DNA of 64,000 nt from G963666895 sp963666895 (lineage in GTDB: Bacteria > Desulfobacterota > Desulfovibrionia > Desulfovibrionales > Desulfovibrionaceae): contig CAXXNS010000015.1 of NCBI GenBank assembly GCA_963666895.2, positions 62,001-126,000 of the forward strand, in the 5' to 3' direction. Positions 8,596-15,493 of the stretch are shown piece after piece. The number at the start of each line of letters is the position of its first letter. Position 1 is the stretch's first letter. A program made the translations under genes and the position numbers. The notes under the pieces were generated by a model. The model was given only the letters and a program-made list of their open reading frames with translations, did not search any database and was not told where the DNA came from.

Positions 8596-9804
8596 TCAGG
8601 CCAGGGACCCGAGCACGGTCACCAGCACGTCGGGCTCGGTGACGATCAGGGTGTTGGGGCAGGCCGTGCGCACCATCTCGGCCAGGTCGTCCTTGCGGGT
8701 GACGAACACGGCCCAGGTATCATCAGTGTACTCCATGGCCACCTTGACCATGGGCAAATCCGAGGAGGTGTCGCCGCAGACCAGGTTGGGGCCGGTGGCC
8801 AGGTTCAGGCCCAGCTCCTCGTTCAGGTACTTGATGGCGTCGGCCTTGTCGAAGTCCTTGAGCCCGCCGTCGCCTTCGATGGTCAGGATGACCTCCACGT
8901 CCAGGCCGGTGTCCTCGATGCGGAAATGCTCGCCTGCCGGGTCGGTCTCTTGGACCATCTCCCTGATGCGCTCCAGGAAGGCCAGGGACTCCTCGTCGGT
9001 CACGGACTTGCGGATGTTCTGGCGGGCGATGGTGGTCTGCCCGAACTTGGGCTGGAAGCCCGAGCCGATGAGGGTGAACTTCTCGTATTTGGGCTCGCGC
9101 AGCAGCCGGGCCATGCGCTTGTTGAAGGCGTCCAGAATCTCCTGCTTGTCCGCGTCGATGGGGAAGGAGTGGCGCACGCCCTGAAGGTCCACGCACTCGC
9201 GCCCCTTGCTGGCCGCGTAGATGAAGCTGTTCTCCGGGGTGACCACGATGTCCAGGATGCCCGGGTTGGTCAGCGGAGCCGAGGTGATGAACAGGGGGTT
9301 TCGTACCCGGGACCGGGCGAAGCGGGCCAGGAAGACCGCGTTGTACACCGACTGCACCGAGGTCATGTACCGGCCGCAGTAGTTGTTGGTGGTGCCGTCG
9401 CGGTCCGAGAGCATGCAGTTGAAGTCCAGGCCGCCGAGGCGGTCCTTGCCGCGGGTCACCTCGTCCTTGAACCCGGGGTGCAGCTCGGCCAGGTAGTCCA
9501 GCAGGGCCGCCTCGCCGTCGCGCAGAAAGACCAGGTCCTTCTTGAGCTCGGCCATCTCGTAGAGCATGCGGATGAAGATCTTGTCCTGGTCGTCCAGGAG
9601 CAGGGCCCGCAGCCCGTCCTCCCAGTCGGCCTCCTGCATGCACTTGAGCGCGTTCTCCAGGGACTCCACGGCCGCGGGGTTGGCCGGGATCTTCTGAAAG
9701 ATGTCGTACACGATCTGGGAGCGGACCACCCGGGTCTGGGCCATGAGCTCGTAGAACTGCTTGAGGGTGACGATTTCGCGTGGCCGGATCAGGGTGTAGG
9801 CCAT
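8596..9804 (-). CDS. HAD-superfamily phosphatase, trehalose-6-phosphate phosphatase-like
   Basis: The 402-aa protein has HAD motifs: DRDGT (motif I, in LSDRDGTTNN), FITSAPL (motif II) and GDTSSDLPM (motif IV, Cof/TPP type). About 125 residues precede the phosphatase core and were not recognised. It resembles trehalose-phosphatase-like HAD proteins, and the downstream HAD/GH65 gene (gap 23 bases) supports a role in trehalose or a related disaccharide. No trehalose-6-phosphate synthase is in the window, so the substrate is inferred. The gene is the first of the minus-strand unit that continues into HAD/GH65 and thyX. Confidence 0.7.
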   Translation of the reverse strand: MAYTLIRPREIVTLKQFYELMAQTRVVRSQIVYDIFQKIPANPAAVESLENALKCMQEADWEDGLRALLLDDQDKIFIRMLYEMAELKKDLVFLRDGEAALLDYLAELHPGFKDEVTRGKDRLGGLDFNCMLSDRDGTTNNYCGRYMTSVQSVYNAVFLARFARSRVRNPLFITSAPLTNPGILDIVVTPENSFIYAASKGRECVDLQGVRHSFPIDADKQEILDAFNKRMARLLREPKYEKFTLIGSGFQPKFGQTTIARQNIRKSVTDEESLAFLERIREMVQETDPAGEHFRIEDTGLDVEVILTIEGDGGLKDFDKADAIKYLNEELGLNLATGPNLVCGDTSSDLPMVKVAMEYTDDTWAVFVTRKDDLAEMVRTACPNTLIVTEPDVLVTVLGSLA

Positions 9805-9908
9805 GAGGTTCCTCCGTGATGACTGGTTGTCGGGTACGTCACTCCAATCTGCCCGGTCCGCAGGTTTTTTTCAAGGCCGCGCCTACATAGAACGCCTGCT
9901 GATCCGAG

Positions 9909-9930
9909 CCTTGACCCGAACCTTGACCCG
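9909..9930. repeat. Two-copy 12-bp direct repeat
   Basis: The decamer CCTTGACCCG starts at 9909 and again at 9921. It lies just ahead of the DUF2721 gene, between divergent genes. Each copy contains a TTGACC that could pass for a -35 element, but no convincing -10 follows. Confidence 0.5.
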
Positions 9931-9957
9931 GGCCTTTGGCGGGATTATTGAGGCAGC

Positions 9958-10404
9958 ATGGAACCCGCCGCCCTGGTCAGCATTCTTCAGGCCTCCATCG
10001 CGCCCTTCGTGCTCATCTCGGGCATCGGGCTTGTGCTCCTGTCCATGACCAACCGCATCATGCGGCCCACGGACCTGGTGCGACGGCTGCTGTCCGAGCT
10101 GCCCACGGCTCCCAAGGAGGAAATTCCCTTTCTCCTGGACGAACTGAAGATCCTGGACAAGCGCTGCCGCATCCTGCGGGCGGCCATCGGCCTGGCCGCC
10201 GGGGCCATCGTCTGCGCCGCGGCCCTGGTCCTGGCCCTGTTCGCCGGGCTGCTGCTCAAGCTGCACCTGACCTACCTGGTCGGGCTCTTGTTCGTGGCCT
10301 GCCTCCTGAGCCTCATGGGCTCCCTGGCCTTCTTCCTCTGGGACATCCGCATCACCCTGCATTCCCTGACTATCGAGACCCAACGCCGGACCCGAAACCT
10401 GTAA
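9958..10404 (+). CDS. DUF2721 family inner-membrane protein
   Basis: This 148-aa protein has an N-terminal hydrophobic helix (about 5-30, FVLISGIGLVLLSMTNR), a charged middle (about 35-72) and two close hydrophobic segments (about 76-130). The short Asn-Arg motif after helix 1 (SMTNRIMRPTDLVR) is typical of the DUF2721 family, whose function is unknown. A GAGG element precedes the ATG. The 3' end overlaps the convergent downstream gene by 35 bases. Confidence 0.78.
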   Translation: MEPAALVSILQASIAPFVLISGIGLVLLSMTNRIMRPTDLVRRLLSELPTAPKEEIPFLLDELKILDKRCRILRAAIGLAAGAIVCAAALVLALFAGLLLKLHLTYLVGLLFVACLLSLMGSLAFFLWDIRITLHSLTIETQRRTRNL

Positions 10405-10822
10405 GGGCCAGCTTTTCGGCCAGGTCCTCCAGGTTCTCCTCCAGGCCGCGCCCGGCCGGGAGCACGAAATGGGCGTGGGACAGGTACAGGGGATCGGGAT
10501 ACTCCATGACGTAGGCCACGAGCCCCAGGTCCATCAGGGTTTCGGCCGCCCGGTCGAAGACCTCCGGCGCGACCACGCATACGGCCGGACCGTCCTCTTG
10601 CCCCGGTAGATCATCGGCATTGTCCACCGCCTTGAAACACAGGCCCAGCCGCTGGGCCAGGGCTTGCCCCAGTTCGGCGCGTCCCGAGCCCGGACGACCG
10701 ACCAGGAACAGAGAGCCGCGGCCCGTGGGCGGACCGGACGGGTCTGATTTCCAGGTCCGGGTGCGGCCGCTGTCCTCAACGTCCACCCGCTGCTTGACGA
10801 ATTCCTTCTTGTCCACGCTCAT
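10370..10822 (-). CDS. Shikimate-kinase-like protein with degenerate P-loop
   Basis: The 150-aa product contains a P-loop-like stretch, FLVGRPGSGRAELGQALAQRLG (in two halves FLVGRPGSGR and AELGQALAQRLG), laid out like shikimate kinase. The essential Lys of GxxGxGK[ST] is Arg and the Ser/Thr is Ala, so ATP use is doubtful. The rest (PAVCVVAPEVFDRAAETL) fits a short nucleotide-kinase fold. Start at 10822 was chosen because AAGGAGG sits 6 bases upstream; an in-frame codon at 10843 is upstream of that site. It overlaps the DUF2721 gene tail to tail. Its real function is unknown. Confidence 0.6.
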   Translation of the reverse strand: MSVDKKEFVKQRVDVEDSGRTRTWKSDPSGPPTGRGSLFLVGRPGSGRAELGQALAQRLGLCFKAVDNADDLPGQEDGPAVCVVAPEVFDRAAETLMDLGLVAYVMEYPDPLYLSHAHFVLPAGRGLEENLEDLAEKLALTGFGSGVGSR

Positions 10823-10913
10823 GAAGCCTCCTTGCCCGGGCAAGCTACCCCAGGCCGAGAAAAGTGCAAACCCCGTCTTTCAACCGGGCCGGTTTTGTCC
10901 TAGGCTGGCCCCC

Positions 10914-11855
10914 ATGCCCAAGGAGATCACCCATTGGAAGGTGGCCCGCCGCACGGCCGAGTTGGTGGGCTGGGATATCAAGGAGCATCCCCGGGCCCTG
11001 GACCTGGGCGCGGTATTCCACGACGTGCTGTTCTACCCGTCCGGGAAGGCCGACCATGCCCTGGCCGCGCTGCCGCGCAGGCTGCACGGCGGGCAGGGCG
11101 AGGACACCTTCGAAATCCTGCGGCTCCAGGCCGAGCGGGTGCGGCGGGAACCGGGCTTCTCACCGGCCCGGGCCTTCCTGGTCGGCCTGGCCAGCCACGT
11201 GTTCACGGACGCGGCCATCCACCCCTTTGTGTACCACCACTCGGGCAGCTACGAGACCGAAATTCGGGCCAAGGTCCGCCACCGCCTGCTGGAAACGGTC
11301 ATGGACCTGGCCGTGCTCAAGGACCCGGCCGAACTGGAGCAATACAGCCTGGCCCGCATCCTCAAGAGCCCGGACGCCCGGCTTGAGCGACTGGCCGACC
11401 TGGACGGCCTGGCCCGGCTGGCGGGCATGGAGCCGCGCGCCCTGCGCTCCGGCCTGGACCGCGCCCTGGCCAACTTCGCCCGGCTCCAGTCCCTGTTCCG
11501 CAAGCGGCTCCCGGCCGCCCTGGCCCACGGGCTGCGCAACGTCCTGCCCGTCCGGGCGCGCACCGTGGCCGCCCTGTTCTACGCCCCCAGGCTGTGGCGC
11601 ATGGCCCCCCTGCTCCGCGGCCCCCTGGAATATTTGCACCCGGTGACCGGGACGTTCGAACGCACCAGCCTGGAACGGCTCATGGAGGAGGCGGCCCAAA
11701 AAGCGGCCGGCTTCTGCAGGGATCTGGCTCCGGCCCTGAACGGGAGCGAGCCCGTAGACATCCCCGGTCCCGGCCCGGGCCTGGGCAGCGGCCTGCCCGG
11801 CGTGGGCGTGCGCCAGGGCCGGTTCTTCGCCCGCGACTTTTTGTTGCCCCTATAG
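10914..11855 (+). CDS. Zinc-dependent phospholipase C domain protein
   Basis: This 313-aa protein begins MPKEITHWKVARRTAEL and contains His/Asp sites of the alpha-helical zinc-dependent phospholipase C family: HW near residue 7, DLGAVFHDVLFY (about 30-42) and GLASHVFTDAAIHPFVYHH (about 90-108). These would hold a multi-zinc centre acting on phospholipid head groups. No signal peptide is seen, so it is likely cytoplasmic or membrane-peripheral. The start follows from the first family residues; only a weak ribosome site was seen. The genuine substrate is unknown. Confidence 0.7.
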   Translation: MPKEITHWKVARRTAELVGWDIKEHPRALDLGAVFHDVLFYPSGKADHALAALPRRLHGGQGEDTFEILRLQAERVRREPGFSPARAFLVGLASHVFTDAAIHPFVYHHSGSYETEIRAKVRHRLLETVMDLAVLKDPAELEQYSLARILKSPDARLERLADLDGLARLAGMEPRALRSGLDRALANFARLQSLFRKRLPAALAHGLRNVLPVRARTVAALFYAPRLWRMAPLLRGPLEYLHPVTGTFERTSLERLMEEAAQKAAGFCRDLAPALNGSEPVDIPGPGPGLGSGLPGVGVRQGRFFARDFLLPL

Positions 11856-11879
11856 CTTGGCTGCCCGTATGACGCCGGG

Positions 11880-11908
11880 TTGCGCCCGCGCATTCCATAC
11901 ACTACAAC
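11880..11908 (+). promoter_or_regulatory. Candidate sigma-70 promoter for the AsmA-like gene
   Basis: TTGCGC (11880-11885) and TACAAC (11903-11908) are separated by 17 bases, about 45 bases ahead of the start codon. The -10 match is weak. Confidence 0.35.
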
Positions 11909-11952
11909 AAACCTTCCCGACGAAACTCTTTGGAACGGCAAGGAGCCTGTCC

Positions 11953-12783
11953 ATGAAACGATTCATCATCATCGGCATGGGCCTGCTGGCCCTGGTGGTC
12001 ATCGGCGTGGTGGTCTACGTCCTCCTGAACGTCAATCCCCTGGTCAAGTACGCCATCAACACCTACGGCCCCAAGGTCACCCAGACCGACGTGTCGGTGG
12101 ACGACGTCAGCCTGTCCGTGTTTTCGGGCCAGGGCTCCCTGGCCGACCTGTCCATCGGCAATCCCAAGGGATTCCAGGAAAAGACCCTCATGTCCCTGGG
12201 CAAGGTGGAGATCGGCGTGGACCTGGGCAGCGTGAGCTCGGACCAGATCGTCATCGACAAGGTGGTGCTGCTCTCGCCCAAGGTGACCTATGAGCAGACC
12301 GGCAAGTCGCCGTCCAACTTCGAGGTCCTCATGGACAACATCAAGCAGACCACAAGCGGCGGCCAGAAAGAGGAAACCGCCGAGGCCCCGGCCGAGAAAG
12401 GCAAGGAAAAGACCCTGCTGGTCAAGGACTTCTGGCTTAAGGACGGCCAGGTCACCCTGGCCATGACCGGGCTGGCCGGCGAGTCCATGACCGTGGACCT
12501 GCCCACCATCCACCTGACCGACGTGGGCGGCGACACCCCGCCCGAGGCCGTGGTCCAGGAGATCATGGACGCCATCTTCAAGACCGTGCAGCAGTCCATC
12601 CTGGACTTCGGCGTGGCCATCTACGAGAACGGCGGCTTGGTGGCCAAGGAAGCCCTGGGCTTTGTGGAGGGCGCGGCCGAAGGCGTGGGCGGCGCGGTGC
12701 AGGACGTGGGCGAAGGCGCCGGCGACGCCGCGAGCGACGCGCTCAAGGGCGTGGAGGACGTGGGCAAGTCCCTGTTCCAATAG
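11953..12783 (+). CDS. AsmA-like membrane-anchored protein
   Basis: The 276-aa protein has one N-terminal membrane helix (about 3-28, FIIIGMGLLALVVIGVVVYV) and then a beta-rich periplasmic domain in the style of AsmA N-termini (VSVDDVSLSVFSGQGSLADL, GNPKGF). AsmA-type proteins are linked to lipid traffic between membranes. The last 50 residues are a Gly/Ala/Asp/Val stretch of short repeats (GAAEGVGGAVQDVGEGAGDA) that looks like an amphipathic helix. The ATG at 11953 has AAGGAG 9 bases upstream. It is far shorter than true AsmA, so only the N-terminal similarity is claimed. Confidence 0.6.
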   Translation: MKRFIIIGMGLLALVVIGVVVYVLLNVNPLVKYAINTYGPKVTQTDVSVDDVSLSVFSGQGSLADLSIGNPKGFQEKTLMSLGKVEIGVDLGSVSSDQIVIDKVVLLSPKVTYEQTGKSPSNFEVLMDNIKQTTSGGQKEETAEAPAEKGKEKTLLVKDFWLKDGQVTLAMTGLAGESMTVDLPTIHLTDVGGDTPPEAVVQEIMDAIFKTVQQSILDFGVAIYENGGLVAKEALGFVEGAAEGVGGAVQDVGEGAGDAASDALKGVEDVGKSLFQ

Positions 12784-12802
12784 ACCCGACCAAAACAACG
12801 AA

Positions 12803-12839
12803 AACGGCCGCGTTCCCTCGGGAGCGCGGCCGTTTTTTT
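12803..12839 (+). terminator. Rho-independent terminator after the AsmA-like gene
   Basis: The stem AACGGCCGCG / CGCGGCCGTT encloses a 12-base loop and is followed by a run of seven T. The convergent HDOD gene ends at 12857, so it may work in both directions. Confidence 0.88.
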
Positions 12840-12856
12840 CGTCGTTGAAACAAGGA

Positions 12857-14113
12857 TCAGATGCGCAGGGCCCGCAGCAGGCCGAAGCGCTCGTCCAGCA
12901 CCCTCCCGGCCAGCTGGGACAAGGCGGGCACGGGCAGGCACAAGGCGCACCATGCCTGCACGTCCAGCCTGGGAGCCGGAACCCGGCCGTTGTCGGACAG
13001 GTCCAGGATGTGGGCCATGATCCCGGCCAGGTGCAGGATGGCCGCCAGGTCGGGGCGGGTGGACAGATGGGGCCGGTGCTGATTCCGCACCAGGTCCGCG
13101 GCCCGTCCGGACACCTGCCAGGCGTCCAGGAGTTCGCCGCCCAATTCGGCCGCGTCGAATCCCAGGATGCGGCGCTGGGCCGTGTCCAGGGACACTCCGT
13201 CCCGGTCGGCCAGGGCGCGGGCCATGCGCGCGTATGTGGGCGCACGGCGTTCCAGGGCCAGGTCGCCGACCACGTGCAGCATGCCCGTGGCCAGAAGGCC
13301 CTCGCCGCTCATCCGCAGCCGCTTGGCCAGCAGCCTTGCGGCCACGCCGCAGGTCACGCCGCGCCGCCAGGCCCGCTGCAAAAGGTCCTCGTCGCTGCCG
13401 GACAAGACGCGCAGGGCGGCCACGGCCAGCGCCAGGGCCTGGACCTCGGCCAGGCCGACGAAGGTCACGGCCCGCTCCAGGGAAACAATGGGCGAACCCA
13501 GCCCGAACATGGGGCTGTTCACCAGGCGCAGCACCAGGGAGGCCAGCAGGGGGTCCGCGGAAACGGCCCGGGCCACGCGCGCCGCGCTGGACAGGGGGTG
13601 GGCCACGGACTCCACCACGCCCCGGACCAGGGGCTGCTCGCCCGGCAGGCCGGAATGGCGGGCCACCAGGGCCTGCAACTGCGGCGCGGAACCGGCGTCC
13701 TGGTCCGGCCACGGCTGGGCGGCCGCGTCCTCGGGCTCGTTCTTCAGGTCCGGAGCCACGCCGGCCAGGGCCGCGCCCACGGCGTGCCTAAAGCAGACCT
13801 GGGTCAGGCCGCGTATCTCGGCCCGTTCGGAATCATTGGCCCGGAACATGAGCCTGGCCAGGGCCCGTGCCCACTCGGCCACCTCGGGGTCCAGGTCCGC
13901 GTCGCGCCAGGCCATGGGCGCCAGGCCGGACTGGTCGAGCAGGTCGCGGTCCAGGTCCACCAGGGCCTGGTCCCAGGACGTGTTGTCCTGCCAGGCGGGG
14001 GAAAAATCTTCCGCCGGCTGCGGGGACGCGGCGGTCTGGAACCGCTCGTCCTGGGCCGGGGACGAAACCGTGGATAAGGCGTCGGCCGGGGCCTGGGATG
14101 CTGTCTGGGGCAT
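12857..14113 (-). CDS. HDOD domain protein
   Basis: This 418-aa protein has a low-complexity N-terminus (about 1-60), an unassigned helical region (about 60-170) and an HDOD domain at about 175-375, seen in PLSSAARVARAVSADPLLAS, LRLVNSPMFG and SLERAVTFVGL. HDOD domains are catalytically dead relatives of HD phosphohydrolases found in signalling and motility control. ATG at 14113 was chosen because GGAGGAG lies 4-10 bases upstream; a longer open frame to 14248 is not supported. It is divergent from fliC, so a motility role is possible but not shown. Confidence 0.75.
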   Translation of the reverse strand: MPQTASQAPADALSTVSSPAQDERFQTAASPQPAEDFSPAWQDNTSWDQALVDLDRDLLDQSGLAPMAWRDADLDPEVAEWARALARLMFRANDSERAEIRGLTQVCFRHAVGAALAGVAPDLKNEPEDAAAQPWPDQDAGSAPQLQALVARHSGLPGEQPLVRGVVESVAHPLSSAARVARAVSADPLLASLVLRLVNSPMFGLGSPIVSLERAVTFVGLAEVQALALAVAALRVLSGSDEDLLQRAWRRGVTCGVAARLLAKRLRMSGEGLLATGMLHVVGDLALERRAPTYARMARALADRDGVSLDTAQRRILGFDAAELGGELLDAWQVSGRAADLVRNQHRPHLSTRPDLAAILHLAGIMAHILDLSDNGRVPAPRLDVQAWCALCLPVPALSQLAGRVLDERFGLLRALRI

Positions 14114-14460
14114 GGGTCTCCTCCGAAATTCTGTGCGGGCCACGGAAAAATGACGCCGCAGCTTCAGAGGAAGCACGAACCATGCCACCGGCCGGGTAAG
14201 ATTTTTTTCGCCCCACCGGGCGACGAACGCATGGGTCCGGCCGGACATGAAGAAAAGTTAATTAGTAATTTCAGATAGATGTAGTAAACATTAAGACGAC
14301 GGGGCGAATCCTGGCGGAAGCCGCGAAACACCTGACTAAAATCTAAAGTTTTCTCACCCCCTGCCGATGAGACTGTCACCAAAACGGAATCGTCCGTGCG
14401 GCGCACGCCCCTCGGACAGATATGGCAAGGACGCCAAAACCATTTCAAGGAGGAAACACC
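14114..14460. other. Intergenic region between HDOD gene and flagellin
   Basis: No gene was found. It holds the fliC sigma-28 promoter (14344-14370), an AT-rich patch at 14259-14293, and a perfect 12-bp palindrome GTCCGGCCGGAC at 14235-14246 of unknown role. The long 5' leader of fliC (about 80 bases) is included. Confidence 0.6.
14344..14370 (+). promoter_or_regulatory. Sigma-28 (FliA) promoter of flagellin
   Basis: TAAAGTTT (14344-14351), 11 bases, then GCCGATGA (14363-14370). This matches the sigma-28 consensus TAAAGTTT-N11-GCCGATAA at all but one position and lies 90 bases ahead of fliC. Confidence 0.92.
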
Positions 14461-15339
14461 ATGTCTCTCGTCATTAACCACAACCTCATGGCCATGAACG
14501 CGGCCAGGAACCTTGGTTCCGCGTACGGCCAGCTGTCGACTTCGACCAGTCGCCTGTCTTCGGGCCTGCGGATCACCACTTCGGCCGACGACGCCGCCGG
14601 CCTGGCGGTTCGTGAGCTGATGCGGGCCGACATCGCCGGTCTGCAGCAGGGCGTGCGCAACGCCAACGACGCCATTTCCATGATCCAGACCGCTGACGGC
14701 GCGCTCTCGGTCATCGACGAAAAGCTCATCCGCATGAAGGAGCTGGCGGAACAGGCCGCCACCGGTACCTACACCTCGGCCCAGCGCCTGATCATCGACT
14801 CCGAGTACCAGGCCATGGCCTCGGAAATCACCCGAATCGCCAACTCCACGGACTTCAACGGCATCTACCTGCTCAACGGCGCCCTGTCCTCCGCCACCCA
14901 CAACGGCAACGGCCTCGTGTCCACCGGTAAGCTGAAGGTCCACTTCGGTACCGGCAACGACTCGGCCGAGGACTACTACTACGTGCAGATCAACACCGCC
15001 ACCGCCTCCGCCCTGGGCGTGGGCCTGGCCGCGAACAACTCGATCTCCACGCAGGCCCTGGCGCAGCAGACCCTGAACAAGCTGAACAACGCCATCATCT
15101 CCAAGGACAAGATCCGGGCCTCTCTGGGCGCTCTCCAGAACCGCCTGGAAAACACCATCACCACCCTGGAGATCCAGGCCGAGAACCTGCAGGCCGCCGA
15201 ATCCCGGATCTCCGACGTGGACGTGGCCACCGAGATGACCGAGTTCGTCCGCACGCAGATTCTGACCCAGGCTGCCGTGGCCATGCTGGCCCAGGCCAAC
15301 TCCCTGCCGCGGATGGCCATGCAGCTCTTGGGCGCGTAG
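14461..15339 (+). CDS. fliC: Flagellin
   Basis: The 292-aa protein is a short flagellin, the filament subunit exported by the flagellar type III system. The N-terminal D0/D1 region is clear (MSLVINHNLMAMNAARNL; SSGLRITTSADDAAGLAV) and the C-terminal D1/D0 region ends MLAQANSLPRMAMQLLGA. The variable D2/D3 part is reduced to about 60 residues, so the filament surface is minimal. AAGGAGG lies 7 bases before the ATG. The gene has a sigma-28 promoter and is followed by a GC-rich hairpin. fliD, fliS and two glycosyltransferases come next. Confidence 0.96.
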   Translation: MSLVINHNLMAMNAARNLGSAYGQLSTSTSRLSSGLRITTSADDAAGLAVRELMRADIAGLQQGVRNANDAISMIQTADGALSVIDEKLIRMKELAEQAATGTYTSAQRLIIDSEYQAMASEITRIANSTDFNGIYLLNGALSSATHNGNGLVSTGKLKVHFGTGNDSAEDYYYVQINTATASALGVGLAANNSISTQALAQQTLNKLNNAIISKDKIRASLGALQNRLENTITTLEIQAENLQAAESRISDVDVATEMTEFVRTQILTQAAVAMLAQANSLPRMAMQLLGA

Positions 15340-15384
15340 TAAACCAACCGTCCCGGGGGCATGAAGCGAAACGTCCCTAACCAC

Positions 15385-15425
15385 CGGCCGGGCCGCGTCA
15401 GAGCGGCCCGGCCGCGTGCTTTCCT
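15385..15425 (+). terminator. GC-rich hairpin after flagellin
   Basis: The perfect 12-bp stem CGGCCGGGCCGC / GCGGCCCGGCCG has a 6-base loop (15385-15414). Only a weak T-run follows (GTGCTTTCCT), so termination may be partial. It ends about 10 bases before the fliD sigma-54 promoter. Confidence 0.65.
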
Positions 15426-15440
15426 GGCACCAGCCTTGCA
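15425..15440 (+). promoter_or_regulatory. Sigma-54 (RpoN) promoter of fliD
   Basis: TGGCAC (15425-15430), 5 bases, TTGCA (15436-15440). The GG and GC cores are separated by exactly 10 bases, a textbook -24/-12 element, about 54 bases ahead of fliD. A sigma-54 activator must act here; none is encoded in the window. Confidence 0.88.
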
Positions 15441-15493
15441 CCTATTCTAAAGGAATATTGGGACCAGGAACTTTTTTCCGCAAGGCGGACAGT

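Noticed and set aside
5807..9184. 1125-codon + strand open frame opposite the HAD/GH65 gene
   Set aside because: No motif, no ribosome site of note and composition typical of antisense to a GC-rich gene.
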